Below, piece after piece: positions 37,872 to 52,493 of a stretch of 64,000 nt of DNA. Where the stretch lies: NCBI RefSeq assembly GCF_022539665.2, contig NC_081331.1, forward strand, positions 4,064,501-4,128,500, given 5' to 3'. The DNA is from Daphnia carinata (Eukaryota; Arthropoda; Branchiopoda; Diplostraca; Daphniidae). Each line of letters begins with the position of its first letter. Positions within the stretch are counted from its first letter, which is position 1. The translations under genes were made by a program, and so were the position numbers. The notes under the pieces were generated by a model. It made no database searches. It was given only the letters and a program-made list of their open reading frames with translations, and was not told the DNA's origin.

Positions 37872-40275
37872 CCGTTTACCTACCTCCCTTTTATGTTGAA
37901 AGGTGAAAAAAAAAAAAAAAAAAAAAAGCTTACCTGTGTCACATTAGTATAGGCACAAAATGGTCGTTACCTTTTCTCCGAAAGCCAAAAAAAAAAAATA
38001 AAAGGAGGTTAAGAAAAAACCGAGATAGTGAGAGGGTAGGTAGGCTAGCTAGAGTCGAAGTTCAAATAGGGAAACGCAGTACATGGAGATGCAGTCCTAC
38101 AGACAGTGTGTGTGTGTGTTCGCGTTTGTGAGTGTGTGTATGAAACGACAAAAAAAAAAAAAAAAAATCTGAAGTGGCTAAGATGGTTCCGAGTGTCCCA
38201 CAGAGTCGATGATGGCCGTCTTCAACGACCTTGTCTATTTAAGGAAGAAGACCTGAATTTTGGGGGTGATTTTTAGGGCCTGTCAGTCGCCTTGCGCCAG
38301 CGACGAACATCCGCAACAACACACACACCCAACAACGTTTCCAAAGAGTATTAGATGGCGAGCCGCTCTACAAAAAAGGTTAGTTTTGTCATTCTTTCGT
38401 TTTTCTTTTAAGTAAGGCATAAAAAAAAAAGGGTTCGCACGTTTGAATTATGGGGAAAAAAACAAAAAAAAAAACGGAATAATACCAATAAAACAATGGG
38501 CACATTGAAACCCGTCCCTCCCTAGAACGTTTATAATGCACAGGGAAGCAATAAGAAAAAGAGAATACGCCCTTAAACGTCTGATGACGAATTTTCAGGG
38601 GCAAAGGATACCTGGACGAACAAACAAACAGCCCAGGTGTCCTTTTCGACACGCAAAAAAAAGACAAAAAAAAAAAGGTAAAATGGATCAACGTAAAAAG
38701 AATAAGACGTAAAGAAATTGAAATGGAAACAGTGTCGTCGCATGAATACATAATTCTTTGCAATTCAAATGAAGGCGTTGCACGAACGGACGACGTGAAA
38801 ATACGCGGGCGGACGGCCATCGAGGCCCCGACAGTCAATGATTGATTCGTTAACTTATTTTTTTAAATCTATCTTTTTCTGTTTTTTTTTTTTTTTTTTG
38901 TTTTGTTTTTGTCATTTTAAATAATTCAACTGAAGCCCGTTTCTCCACATCACCTGCCACCACCACCCAGTCTTACGTAATTTTCTTTCGTCCATATTTT
39001 GCCGCGTTTCTAATGGTGATGCGCTTTGAGCGACAGACGGGGACCGACTCTGGCAGTTTCTTTAACTTGCTGACAGTTTTTTTATTTTTATTTTTCTTTT
39101 TTTGATTCTTCTCCCGAAAAAGGGGAATGAGAGTTTTACGTTGGCCGCATAATGCTACACGAATTGCCGCCAACATGTACACACATATTAAGTGGATCTT
39201 GCTGCTGGTGGTTAATCTGGATCGTTTGCCGGCTCGGGTCTCGGACCGTGGCCGCTGTTTCTTTTGGGTTCTTCGGGAAGACGAAAGGAATTTGAAAGCA
39301 GAAGAGAAAGATGGAAAAAACGCGTGGGTATCTATAGAATGTTTATAGATTCGTGTCTAATGTCATCTTGGGGTCCGGCTCGTCTGTCCGTCGGTACTTG
39401 TCGTCTCAATCCGCTTGATGCTCGTGCGTCTCTGTCGATCCAGCACGTTCTCTCTTCCCAAAAACAAAAAAAACAAAAAACAAAAGGCACGAAATAGTTT
39501 TGCTGACGACATACCAACCGGAGCTGCGCCGCTCAAAATTCCCTTGTTTTTTTTTTCCACAAAAAAAAAACAAAAAAAAATATAATATCGTCATTCTTTT
39601 GTTTTCTATTGGCCGCCAGATATGCCCTACACACAGCCGCCGCTTTCTCGGTATATATCCTATACGGAATTGACAAGTTATTTAAGCCCCGTCCGATTTT
39701 TTTTTTCTTCTTCTTCTTCTTCATCCAATCCATCTGTCATGGCGATACATCGTGTTGCGCATGTCCAAGCTTTTTCTATTTACCCCCCCCCCTTTTATTC
39801 ATTTCACTATAACTATATGATTTTTTTTTAGTTGCATTTCGAACCGGATCTATTAGGTAAACATCGGTCGTGCGGACTGTTCCCTTGCTCCGGTCGTGTA
39901 TTTTTTTTTTCCCAACCACGCTGAATAATGAGCTAAGACGCCGACTTTGAGATGTTTTTTTTTTTACTTTGCGCAACAGACAGGACATCCCTACCAGGTA
40001 TCCGTATAAGCTTTGGCTATTGGTGTATATTCTAATATGCATGGGAGCGGAATTGTTGATTACCTTGAGTCATCAATCATTCAGCGCAAGGGGAAAAAAG
40101 GAAAAAAAAAAAAAAAAAGGGTTGGAAGAAAAAAGCCTTGGAGACATTAGATAATATTAATGTAGCGTATTCGAGTAATGAATCAAAGGGCAGCCGAACA
40201 ATAAGCTCTTGCTCTACCGTCCTATACGAGTTCCAATCACTTTTACCTGCGTGACGACCGTACAGAAAATATTTC

Positions 40276-40397
<122 letters not shown>

Positions 40398-43300
40398 TTT
40401 GTTTTAAACAAAAATTTCAAAGGGAATAATGTTAACAAGCGGTAAAACAACGAAAAACTAAATGAAATTTCAAAAAAAAAGGGGAAAAATAGCAAGTTGG
40501 TTGATGGTTAATGCCACGCGCACTCTATGCGCATTTTTGAAGGGGGTGATGGCAGCTAGCCAACGGTGAAAGGAGAACAAGGGGGGGGGGGGGGTGAGCT
40601 GTAGTTTTCCTATTATGCTCAATCGGAAAAAAAAGAGTAAAAAAATGAGGGGGAGGAAAACGATGGGGTAGGGTATGCTTTGGCGTGTGCTGCATTACAT
40701 CAAAAACCTTAAAAACGGAAGAAAACTTTATTCCTTTTTTTTTTCTACTTTACCTCCCCCTCTCTTCCTACACCCGAGATCCAGCAGCAGCAGAAGCAAA
40801 AGGGTCTTTCCAGCCGGCCTCTATATCCGTTCAGCCATTTCCATATTGTCAATGGATGGATTCTACAGTATAAGCGGAGGGGGTTGCGGGGGCTCCATTA
40901 TGTGTACGGTAGAAGTGAACCCCCTCTTTTTTTTTATTCTTATAGTCTTTTTCTCGTTTCTTTCTTTTTTTTTTTACTTGTGGAGTTGTCACAGCATCAG
41001 CCTATGACAAGAACTCGAGTAAAAAACCCATTGACTCGCATTACACAAGAGCCCAGCGGGAGATATTGAGACCCCCTGGATCTACGATGGCTATAAAGGT
41101 ATATATATATACATATATATATACATACGTATAGCAGTAGCAGCCAAAACCCCAGCAGTTGAAAATCTCTTTTCTTTCCCTTATTCTAATAGTCCCCCCC
41201 TCCTTCCCTTTTTTTTTTCTGGTCTGCATCCTCCATCTCTTGTACACTGTCTCCAACTGGATGCTGTTCAATGATTGTCTATGTTTCTCTCTCTATTGTC
41301 CCAGCCCAAAAAACTTTTCAGCTTCCATTCATTTTTTTTTTTTTTATCCTGTTGTTCTCTCTCTCTATACCTTTATTGTTTATTCACTCTCTCCCTCGGC
41401 GTTTGTTACAGCTTGTAATGCGGCGGCGCACGCTCCCATTTGAAATCAACCACCCGCGAACGGGATCTGTTTTTGTCCGTCATTGTAATACATCTCTTTA
41501 TAGCCGTTAGCGCAGCATGCCCACCCGACCTGTGTAGGAATATTTTTGCTGATGGACGTGATGAAATCGATCTGCCATCACTGACTGGATAAATGTGTCT
41601 TACAAACTGATGGCATTAAAAAAAAAAAAAGGAAGCGTTTTTTTAGTTGGCGGGTTGTTTGTTTAGACACATGTAACATATCGCGTCTTTTCTTGAGAAA
41701 TGAAAGGGAGGAAACGTCAGGGTGATGGCAAATCATTTATAAATATGAATTTTAAAAGAAAAAAGGGCAAACGCATTATGAAACAAGCTCTTAAGTTGTT
41801 TTTTTTTTTCGAGGGGTTAGTGAGACCTGGGGTAGAGAGGGTGAATTTAAATCATACGATGATGGGTAAGAAAACAGTGCTGTTGATGGGTTCGATTGTC
41901 TATTTTCCGGTAATATGGAGATGAGTTTTGTGGCAAAAGACATTCTGTTAGGAGAAATGAACAAAAAAATAAATTAAAAAGGGAGAACGCTTAAAACAAA
42001 TTGGTACAAATGAGCGCGTGGATAACCATCGTTAGACCTGTAGGAATGTTTTTTTCCACCCAGTTCGTTTGGGTCGCCAAATGATGAGAGAAAAACTTTT
42101 AATGGATGTGAGTGGGGGTGGGGGGACTCATCACCGTCATCGCCCAAGTCAAAATATCGGGAAAAAAAAAGAGAAAAACTAAAGCAGGGGAGAAAGAGCT
42201 AAATAAGAAATGCATAAAATTAAATTGGTCAGAAGAGTGAAGGCAGCTTGCATCACCATAGATCTGTAAGCCAAAATGACAGGAGAGCCAATAAAAACTG
42301 ACCGCCAACTCCCCCCTTCTCTTCTCCTAACTTCGCATATATTCATACAGAACGTCACTGATACAACCCCTAACGAAAAAAAAAAAGGGATATACATAAA
42401 AATAAATCGCAGGATTCCTTATTTTTTTTTTTTTAAGGATGCTCAAAAACGGAACCGAAAATGCAAATTTGGAAGAAGAGGTGCATCCGAGGGAGAGCCT
42501 ATGAGTAAATATTACGTGGGCGATATCCAACGCTTGTTGGTTTGTGTGTTTTAGACGAGGGCTATATATGTTTTGTTTTTTTTTGTTTTGTAACGGGAAG
42601 ATATGCAACCGCACCGCGCTACGGGTCGATCAAAAATCGTAAATCAAACGAGAAATGAAAGAAGAAGAAAAAAAGGAAAGGCTGGAATGGTATGAACCGC
42701 CGCATAAAACTTTATCGACTCCCGCGCTGGACGGACGGACCTATATCTTGTCTGTCCATATTTTGTATTTCTTCGGTGTGGGTTTTTCGAATAACTAATG
42801 GTCAGCCTGCGCGTATTTCACGATTTTTTTTTTATAAATAATAAATGTATTTTTATTTATTTATTTATTTATTTTTTTTGTCTGTCTGTTTGTTTTTTTA
42901 ACTTTTCGTTCTATTAGGTTTCGAAATTCTTTTACTTTGTAAGGGGGAATTGTGTAAGCGACGTAACACGTACGACACCTCGCGTTTCTTTTTGATCGTA
43001 TCTAATTGGAACAAGTCACTTTTTTTGTGTTGTTATCTCCTTTATGATTTGCCTTTCTTGGAAAATGAGAACAAATATTGGAACAAGGATTCATGAAAAT
43101 TTGTCTGTTACGCATGAACGCGCTCAAGGTATTGGTGCGCCATGCGTGACCGAATACACACACTAACCGAGTGGTACTAATAGGTTTACTTGCATATTTT
43201 CTTGATGGTTTGTTTTTTGTGTTTTTTTTTTTTTTTTTTTTTTGTACAACGGGAACGCGCGTCAACCTGTGACCGTCTTATCCCGAAATCGACTCCCGTT

Positions 43301-45858
43301 AAAACAACTCGAACGCGTACGTTGACGATTGTTTGCCAGCCTGCGGCCTATTGTTTTTTTTTTTCTCATACCAATATTTTTAAATAATTTAGGTTGAATA
43401 ATCGTCCACCTAATAATAGAAATGTCAATATCCCGTAATTCCGATCACATTTCGTTTCGCTGGCGAAATGCTCTGATCCGTTTGCTTAAAAAACATTTTT
43501 GACCCAACCGCCAACGATACTTTATTTCCCCCATTCTTCTCACAATAGAATTCATTTTTTTTTTTCAAACTTCTTCTTCTACTCCCGTTTTTTTTTTCTT
43601 TTAAAGAAACATTTGTGCACCTCGTCCAACGTGCACGTATACAGAATAAAAAATGCTTTCGGTGCGTCTTTTACATGTTTGATGTCTCCCATTTTCTCGG
43701 TGAAGTTCTCAAAAGACGAGATTCCAACAACAAACAACAACAGTAAAATTTTCTTTTTTATTATTCCATCATTTCTCTCTTTTTCTTTCCACAGTCTGCA
43801 TGTCGGTTGTCAACCGACAACAAAAAGAAAAACAACTAAGAAAAAAAAATTATTAATATTCGCCATCCGTCGCCGTCGTCCGCGCTCCAGATTCCACAGA
43901 ACGGCTCTTGTTTTTAGATATTCGGCTGTTAGACGAATTTGTGTCTACAATTCTGACGTCTTCATTTCTGGTTTGCCCCCTTTTTCTTTTTTGTCATCCA
44001 GCTCATTGCAATGTGATTTACTACACCAGCCTCGCAGGGTCATCCGTTCGATTGTTCTTTTACGGCCGACAATTCTAAGTAAAAGACGTTTTTCAGATTG
44101 GGATTTTTCCTATTTTGAATCGCGCGGCTCTTTTTTTTTTTTTTAACGAATCGTAACAAACACTGCCATAACGCGTCACACAAATCGATGATATGCTCTA
44201 GATTTATGCAAATACTGTTGCGTTCGGGCCATCCCTCTTGCCATGTCTGCTCTGTGTCAACGTAAATGTTAAAACGACACTGTCAGCACTACCAGACGCC
44301 CTCCTTTTGCGTCCTAGAAGGAGATTACGAAAGACTGACAACGGAGACGAATTGATTAAAAACGAAGGAAAGTTTCCCTTTTTTTTTTTTTTTTTTTTAA
44401 CTTTACAAAGAAACACACCATTTCGTGGTAAATTTAAATGAAGAGAATAAAACGAGGGCGAGAACTCGTACGGGACATTTGCACTATACGTAGAGGCCAT
44501 GTGTGTGTAACAAAGAGAACGATAAGTATAAATTTGTTCCGTCAAAGTTTTTCTTGAGATTGATTCGTCCTTTTAAATAAAAATGGGGGACTTGTTACTC
44601 AGAACGTCCATAGCTCAGGGAAGGCCGGAAAAAAAAACAAGATATCAGAATCGTCGTGGAGAGAAAACCGCCGGAATCGAAAGGTAGAGACGAATGCGAT
44701 AGTATCGTTCGGATCCTGTCAGTGATGAAGCGAACCTCTCCACACCAATAGGGACACCAACAAGAAACAATAACAATAAAAAAAAAAAGAAGGGAACTTA
44801 CGAATAGTGAATAGAACACAACTCACGATCTTTTTTTCATTTTCTTTCGTGTGTGTGTTTGTGTCCCTAACACACATTTATTGTTGTTGTTGCTTTTTTA
44901 GAACACCCATTCGCTTAGGTATTGACTTTACCAATTTTCACGACCGTAATTTTTGGTTTTTTTTTATTGATCTTGGAAAGAATTTCGTGCTGAAAATGGT
45001 CGTGAATAACAAGACGACATTCGAGTTTGTTTTTTGTTTTTTTTTGTTTTTTTCTATACCGGAGCTGAAACAAATTCCAAGATTGTCGTTTTGTCCAGTC
45101 GTTGTAATCTGTGTATAGAGCCTCTTCACGATTTTCATGCGCCGCTGTTAAGAAACATGCTTACCCGCCTGCAATTGTTACTGCCCTGAAATTTGACAAT
45201 TCTAAAATGAATTATCCTTAACCTCGATCATTTTCGTATGGCAAGAAAAAGTGTCGTAACACGAAACTCATGTGACTCGGAGCTTAAATCATTGACATGC
45301 TGTGCCTGGCGTTGGCCAAGAGACATCAACCCCACTTGGAAAAAAGAAAAAAAAACCTAAATGTAGCAAAGCTGAAAAACGAAAAATCAAACTACCAACT
45401 CGCACACACGAAGGGAATACAAAATGAGCGCATGTCAGCCGAAGTCTGTTTTTTTTTTCTCGACTTCCTTCTACAATGCCAAAAGAGAAACGGAGGTATA
45501 TAAATACTCACGGTAGGTTTCTTTAACAAACAGAAAACAACAACAAAATTTGAAATAAAAGAATCGAAATAGAGAAAACAAAACAACAACAAAAAGTGGA
45601 CAGGGACAACGAGATAGAACCGTCCTGTTGAACTCCAAGTGTCTCTGCAAGGAAAAAAAAAAAGGAAAAGAGACAAAACTATAGAGAAAAGAAAAGGTAG
45701 AAAAAAAGGAAAAAAAAAAACACTCACCTGACTCGGCTCTTTCCACTCTGCTGTTATCCAATAAACATCTTCTGTGCGCGCATCCCTGTTGTTCGCTCTT
45801 ATTCTTTCCCTTTTTTTTTCTGCTTCCATTTTAAAAGAAAACAAGGGAAAGAAGACGG

Positions 45859-45881
45859 ATATATATATATATATATATATA
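45859..45881. repeat. (AT)n microsatellite
   Basis: Eleven alternating AT units in the gene-free region upstream of gene B. Confidence 0.9.
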
Positions 45882-48800
45882 AGAGAGATGCCCTCCGATG
45901 TTTCGTTCTCCTTTTTTCTTTTATTTTTCCTTTCTTCTTCTATCTGACTGCGCGTTTCTCCGTTGGTAGTCTTCAACATCTCTATCAGCTAGCCATCCAA
46001 CTGGGAGAGCAGCAGCCAAAGGCTCCCATGGACCCTTTGCCGCTATGTAACAGTAGCGCTTTGTCTCCGTCACATTGTAAAAGCACGTTCATTTTTTTTT
46101 TTTGCCCGCTCTTGCCCTTTTTCCATATAAATTCTTCCGTCTCTTTTAAAACAACTTGTATCATCACAAAATAGAATTGAAAATAATTTTTTTTTTTGTG
46201 GGGAGGGGAAAAAAACTGTCGCCACACGAATCAAATGCTGCAGAGACGCGACCGGTTTCCCTAATTCGTTTCACTCCGCGTTTCTTTTTTTTTTTTTTTT
46301 TCTCACATTTTGTGTACCAGCCTTGTTTATGTGTGTTCGAGAAAATCCATTAATTTATTTAAAGATTTTTTTCTTCATCTTCGAAAATAGAACTTGGTAG
46401 CGCTAATGCGGCGGAATGATTAATGCAACAGAATTACACAAGTTCTGCTGAAAAAAAAAACAAAAAACAAAAACATGACCAGCGACAGGTGTGAGCTTTG
46501 CGAGGTGGCAGCTGTTGGGCGGATAGGTGTTTGGTCGACGCACGCGAAATGATGATTTTCAGCGTCGCGATAAATTGCGGACAAATTTTGCGTTATCTGC
46601 GTATTACGCAAGTCTGCGTCGTCATAGAAAACCCTTTCTACAGTTCATTTGCATCTAGGATTTATTACACCATGGGAGCATTAGTATAAATAAAAGGGCA
46701 AGGTTACGCGTTTTAATTCTATTGTTCCCCTTCATTACCTTGTCCCGGTGACCGTCTTATCAGAAAGAGACAAAAACGTTTGAATTTTTGTTTTTTTATT
46801 TATTTATTTTTTTTTTGCCAGCGAACGGAACTGTATAAAAAAGTGTAGCGGTACGCTTGAAAAATGTGATGATTGTCAGAGCGCGCCCATATTTGTAATA
46901 ACCTAATATATTATTTCAACTAGCGATGGGTCGGACTGATTTTCTCACGCTCTTGCGACGGTAAGAAAGTGGAAGGCGCTCCTGGGCAAAGTCCGCGAAG
47001 AAAAAGAAAAAGGGACTATGGCCACCATTTTTTTTTTTTAAGTTTTCGTTGCTTGTTGCATTGTCTAAGAAGAAAAAAAAAAGGAGATTGTGACGTGAGA
47101 TTGTAAACTTGTGAGGTGTGCGGCCCTTTTTCGTTTTTTTTTTCCTTCCTTTTCCGAATCATTTATTTTGTGTCTTTCCTTATTTTCGTGTAATTCTTTT
47201 CTTGCTTTTTCTTCGCTTCGCATTTCGGAATTCCACCCTTTTTTTTCGCTCTTCTAGTTCGATAATTGCGAGTTTAAGGTTGTTTTTTTTTTTGTTACTC
47301 AAAAATACATTTGCACGAGGATTGCGCTAGGAAATGACACACACACACACAAAAAAAGGGGAGAAAAGCAGCAGAGAAAAAAGGTTTAAAAAGGAATGAA
47401 AGGAATTCATATCTCTCACTCGATTCACTCTATATACTTTCCAATTGTATTCGTCTTGTTGTCTTTTTGGACGATGCGAGCTCTTTCGAGTGCTCTTTTC
47501 CCGTCCGATACGGTTGAGATAAGTCTCGTTCGGATTTCAGGAAGAATCGATCAATGACTATGCGATGATGATGATGTTATTTGTTGATAATATCGTTGTG
47601 TGTGTAGAGCTTTAGTCCATGTTTTTTTTTTCCATTGTGAGGACAACGGAGAAGGTTTTTCCTTTTCTCCTTATTTCCCTTTTTTTTTTCTATCCACCCA
47701 AAAATTGTATAAGATGATACGCTCTCCAAGTCTTGGCTGTGTTATGTTGTTGCGTTGATGTGACGGTGGCTTTATCTGAACAAAAAGGACTCGGCTCCAG
47801 CCAATTTTTCCAAGAAAGATTTTCTTTTGACTATGACAATAGGAGAGGAACTAAAATTTAGAAAAAAAAAAAGGGAAGGAAATGTCGGTATCCAACACAA
47901 GACATTCACTCTCCTGTTTGGAATATCTCCGATAACAAACCAAAAAAAAAAAAAGTTAAAAATAAACAAAAAGGAAGAAAGCGCGCTTGTGTGTTCCAAT
48001 CGATCCCTCTCATATCTACATTCATAACGAGAAGGATGGATATATGAGATGATGTCAGAAGCTACTCCATGTCCAATTTTTTTTGTTCCTTTCTTTTTAC
48101 GACATCGTGCGTTATTTTTTTCTAGATATTTTTTTTATTTGTCCCTTTTTTTTTGTTGTTCGTTCTTTTTATTTACAATTCATATGCGCGTTTTTTTTTT
48201 GTGCGTCTGTCGGAGAAGCAAAAAGAGAAAGAAACGAGTAGAATTCATGGCAGCGTGAGTGACGGAGAGGAAATGTCGGGATTCCGACATTATTTAAGCC
48301 GACGTCTGTATTCATATCTACGAGAGCGAGCTTTAACACATACACACATACACACACCCACACAAAAAAAAAAGGAGTGCAGAGCAGAAAAAAGATTTTT
48401 TGAAAGTTGTGTAGCGGTTCGGACCTCTGGACGTTGTCAGCAATTTCACCTATTCTTGATGTTTGTCGTGTGCATTCAACATCCCGAATGTCAGAATGGG
48501 ATGGCGCCCGAGACGGTAAAAGGGACGATAGAGACGAGTTGGGGTCACACACATTCACCATTGGCATTGCTCTATGACGTCGGTGTGTCTCTATAAGTTA
48601 TCCACTTGTGACAACTTGTTTAAATTGAAAACGAAATAACCCACCCCAAAAACAAAAGAACAAAAAAAAAAACAAAAAAACAAAGACAATACAAAAGAGC
48701 AATTTGAAGTGAAGAGAAAAGTAAAAATAAAACCAGGATTTAAGAATGAAGATGTCGATCCAGTCCCGCGATTGGATGCTGAGGCAAGTTGAAGGATCAG

Positions 48801-50253
48801 CTCAATTATTACAGCGACAGCTAAGCAATAGATCACATCTAAAAGAGATTGTCTTTTACAACTCTACGTGTGCATGCTTCTTTATATATAACTGTGTATT
48901 TCGTACAAATGGCTGAGAATGACAATAAGGTGAGGATCGAATTTTTCAACGGCAATCGGGTGCGAAAGATCTGTGATCCTTTAAGACATTTCCCACCGAG
49001 TGAGAAAAAAGGTTTTTCGAGTTTCCTTTTTTTTTTTTTTTTCTTCTGTGATATGCCTCCGAGTTAATTGACACGACGTGCGGCTCGGGATCAGGAGAGT
49101 GGAGCCTTATGTAAATGAGCTCTCGGCAGACATACACTGACGACGTGTGTCTTTGAAATCAAGAGCTCGTTTTTCTTTCGTTTTTTTTCCCCCCATCTTT
49201 TCTTTATTCTCGCCCTTCTTAGATATACTTGATTCCCTCCCTTTACGCCGTTGACAAGATCATCCTTCCTTTTGGTTTCATTTTCTTTCAAAAATTTGTA
49301 TAGAACCCCGGGCTGTTGTGTGTGTGTGTGCTCTTCCATCATTTTGACTAATTTGGATTAATTGAAAAGAAATGGCCCCGTCTCAACACAATGAACTCGT
49401 TTGAGTGCCATCACAATAAGAAATGGATGTTCAATTTCGACAGGTAGAAAAATGGGTGGGGGAAAGTCAAAATAACATGAGCTGCACAGGGGGTAGTAAG
49501 AGAGAGCATCCAGCGGAAAGGAAACCAGACGCTTATTTCCCTTTATACGTAACAACAATAAATACTCTTTAACAAAGGCCCCACTATTTGTGTTATTCTG
49601 AGTTGGGAAAATATGCGTGAAAAATTGAGCGCCAGATACGAAACTTGTCGATAGCCAGCGTAGACTCGGTATGTCTCTCCTGTGATTTTTCTGGGGATTT
49701 TCGTTTCATGGAGGATCATTGACATTTTTCATAGCAACATCTTGCACGAGTAGTTTTGGGAAAAGCGGCGAACTAGAAATAGTTAATCATCGCAATTCCC
49801 GTGCATAGCATAACACGATGATGAAACGATCAAAACAGCATACACGGAAGACATTCCAATAATCCAGTTTTTTCTCGTCATGACCTTACCTAGCAAAGAA
49901 CGGAACGTTCTTGTCGGATATCTATAGCAAGGTCAGTATCGGTGGTTAACAGAAAAGGAAATTGCAACGAAAATTCTTCTCTTGTTTTGTTGGCGGAGGG
50001 AAGACATATTTAACGACAATGGAGAAAGGGGTTTAGCAGTTCGTTGAAAGAACAAAAAAATGCGTATATTTAAGTCGCAGGCTACCTAATGCTTGAGTAG
50101 TTAAACGCATGTGGGTAGATACATTGTAGATAAATAGAGAATTCCCCATTTGAAGGTATTTCGATAATGAAATTCTATGAGTGCAATAAATTACATTATT
50201 TTTTTGTTCTTTTATTGGCCCGAGTCACCTGGAATTGTCACAGGACGTGGGAG

Positions 50254-50272
50254 GAGCTGCCACCTAGCGTTA
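50254..50272 (-). promoter_or_regulatory. CTCF-like motif
   Basis: On the minus strand TAACGCTAGGTGGCAGCTC, CTCF-core-like, 350 bp from a second such motif in the opposite orientation. Confidence 0.3.
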
Positions 50273-50617
50273 GAAACGTAAACTATACGGCTCACGTTGC
50301 TTACGAAATTCCCAATAGCCAACATGTCAGAAGTCGTGGGCAATGTCGTTAAGGGCACAAGGGTCGCATATGGCGATGAAGTGTGCTTTGGGGTTATGGA
50401 AAGCTAAAATGGTGAAAGAAAAAATCGGGTGATGTTGGCGTTCACGTGAAAGGATGACGTGCGTTAGAATTGGAAGCGATCTAAAAACTTTTCAACAAAC
50501 TTGCAGCCGATTTAATGAGTGTTCATAATATTCCTTGTTTTGGACAGTAGATTGTAATGTTGTTGTGTACTTATTAATGTTTTTCACTAGCAGTTGTGTA
50601 GTTTGTAGTACATTTTA

Positions 50618-50635
50618 CTCGCTAGATGGCAGTAG
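50618..50635 (+). promoter_or_regulatory. CTCF-like motif
   Basis: CTCGCTAGATGGCAGTAG matches the CTCF core with one mismatch at the left. Confidence 0.3.
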
Positions 50636-50999
50636 TTTCGGTGCTGCTCATCTGAAGGCCGTGAACACTTACCCAACTGTGAACACGGTAATTCCTTTCG
50701 CTTTTTTCCAATATATTGGTTGTTTTTTCTTAAAAATATCAAACAATTAACTAATTATGCATGATTTGAATTCAACATTCAATGAGAATCATTAGTATTG
50801 GCTTTATTTTTACGTGAAATGTTAAGTTTTTGAAACTAAGGTAAAAGACGTGCGTTCATATAGGAAATGCTGTGGGAATTTTCCATCAAAACTCTGTAAA
50901 GTGATGTATTAAATACTTATTTAATATTATATATGTATGCATGTATGTACGTATGTATATGATATATTTAATTAACCTTAAATAAATCGCTTATTTCTG

Positions 51000-51960
51000 G
51001 AAAAATATTTGTTGTCTCGCCAAACCAGCCGCTTTTGTAATAAATGGAATTAACGCCCGTTTTTTCCGTTTATTAGTAAAGCAATCAACCCAACGTAAAA
51101 AAAAACATCATTTTGGTGATTCTCGTTCAATGTTGAATAGGAATCATGTATTTTTAATAAAATTTATATTTTTGCCAAAAATGAAAAAGTGAGAAGGCCT
51201 TCCCACTTTTGTCAAAATTGGCAAAAAATAAAGACTCTTAGAATCCGATAAAAATCAAAAAGAACAAGCAAAATTAAACGCTGATTTCGAAAAAGTGGTT
51301 TATTTTTCCACCAAATCAATCGTTTTTGAATTATACCGAATATTAAACGGAATGCTAGAGCGGCAGTGCGACCAGCGCCAGCGCGCCAGTACGCTCAGCA
51401 TAGCGCGATGCAGCCCAAATATTCTTTGTATTTCAAAAACGATTAGTCCAATTAAAAATAAACGACATATGCGTGATTATCGTTTAATTTCGAATCAAAG
51501 CCATGTATTTTTATAGCTATATCTATAAAAATAGTCTTGTGTAAAAATAAGCCCGAAAAAGTCGGGCTTATTTTATCGGGCTTAATTTTCGATATGGCAG
51601 AAACTCAGTTTGTAATTTTAAAATTAAATTTGATGTAAATTGACTAAAATGAAACGCTGATGTCAGGGTAAATATTTGTTTTTTCGTCAAACCGGCCGTT
51701 CTTATAATAATGGAATTAACGCGCTGCTGGCACGCCAGCATTTATCACTCGTTTTTTCCGTCTATTCAAAAAGCTACAAGGCCAACGTAAAAATAGACTT
51801 CATTTTTGTGATTTTCGTTCAATTTTGAATCGGAATCATGTATTTTTAATAAGATTTATATTTTTCCCAAAAATGAAAAAGTGAGAAGGTTATAGCCTTC
51901 CCACTTTTGTCAAAATGGGGAAAATTATGTGCCGAAAAAAAAAAAAAATTTGGCCTTTTT
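51000..51960. repeat. Cluster of three diverged hairpin-bearing repeat units
   Basis: Units at about 51000-51235, 51290-51600 and 51660-51925. Each starts near a CAAACC(A/G)GCCG-like or related block and contains a GC-rich inverted core in units 2 and 3. Each runs through a block resembling CGTTCAATTTTGAATCGGAATC and ATGTATTTTTA. Units 1 and 3 end in a hairpin with arms AAAAGTGAGAAGG and CCTTCCCACTTTT. Unit 2 ends instead in a 13 bp stem at 51544-51574. No open frame of note, so this is probably a non-autonomous or satellite-like repeat. Confidence 0.7.
51544..51574. repeat. Perfect 13 bp stem with 5-base loop
   Basis: AAAATAAGCCCGA and its exact complement around AAAAG. Half of the motif (AAGTCGGGCTTAATTTT) recurs just downstream and again near 57030. 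Confidence 0.85.
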
Positions 51961-52480
51961 TTTCTTTTTTACAGCTATGGCCATCTAGCGGCCAAATCCC
52001 TATTTAATTTTCTGATTCATTCCTTCAGACATGGATTGGATATGGTTACTTGAACACTGGATTTCCAAATGCAGTACAGCTGACTTATGTTTCACATGGT
52101 CAGTTGGAGATTTCCCAGGCAAAATTTCTAGTAACTTAGCATTTGGTACCATCTTTACTATAATTTTAAACAGTATCCTGCATGTCTCATTAATTAAGAT
52201 TTTAATCCTTTTATAGATTTTCACATCAGTGAGCAAGGTTCAGTTTAGGGATTGAGAGCCCTCAGCGACTATAATACCTAGCCCATATTCAAATTGTAGC
52301 ACTTGATTGCTGCCACTGATTCTTCAAAATGCCTATCTTGTATGGAATGCTTGACAGCCAAATGGTACTCTGATGTCACATAAATATCAATTGTTTACTT
52401 TATTTACATTTATTTAAAATTTTTAAAGGAATGATTTAAACAAATGCCAAAGGTGAGACATGCTGGAAAAGCCTGATATG
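51961..52480. other. Unassigned stretch with a possible minus-strand exon
   Basis: On the minus strand, 52000-52236 reads as 78 codons of mixed, non-repetitive composition ending in a stop. It could be an exon or relic, but it has no recognisable domain and no convincing splice partner. Confidence 0.25.
51976..51994 (-). promoter_or_regulatory. CTCF-like motif
   Basis: On the minus strand TGGCCGCTAGATGGCCATA fits the full CTCF core without mismatch. It sits at the right edge of the hairpin repeat cluster, so it could also be a repeat-borne motif. Confidence 0.35.
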
Positions 52481-52493
52481 AATGTGTAGACGT

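Larger units (their letters stand above)
49600..50999. other. Left flank of the repeat-rich island
   Basis: Long homopolymers stop here. Two CTCF-like motifs (50254-50272 minus, 50618-50635 plus) and an ATGT-type simple repeat near 50930-50970 are present. No gene recognised. Confidence 0.5.

Noticed and set aside
43499-44146. 215-codon plus-strand open frame
   Set aside because: Phe/Ser/Lys-dominated read through homopolymers without domain or start context.
51000-51960. CRISPR array
   Set aside because: Only three diverged, long units without regular spacers in a eukaryotic context.
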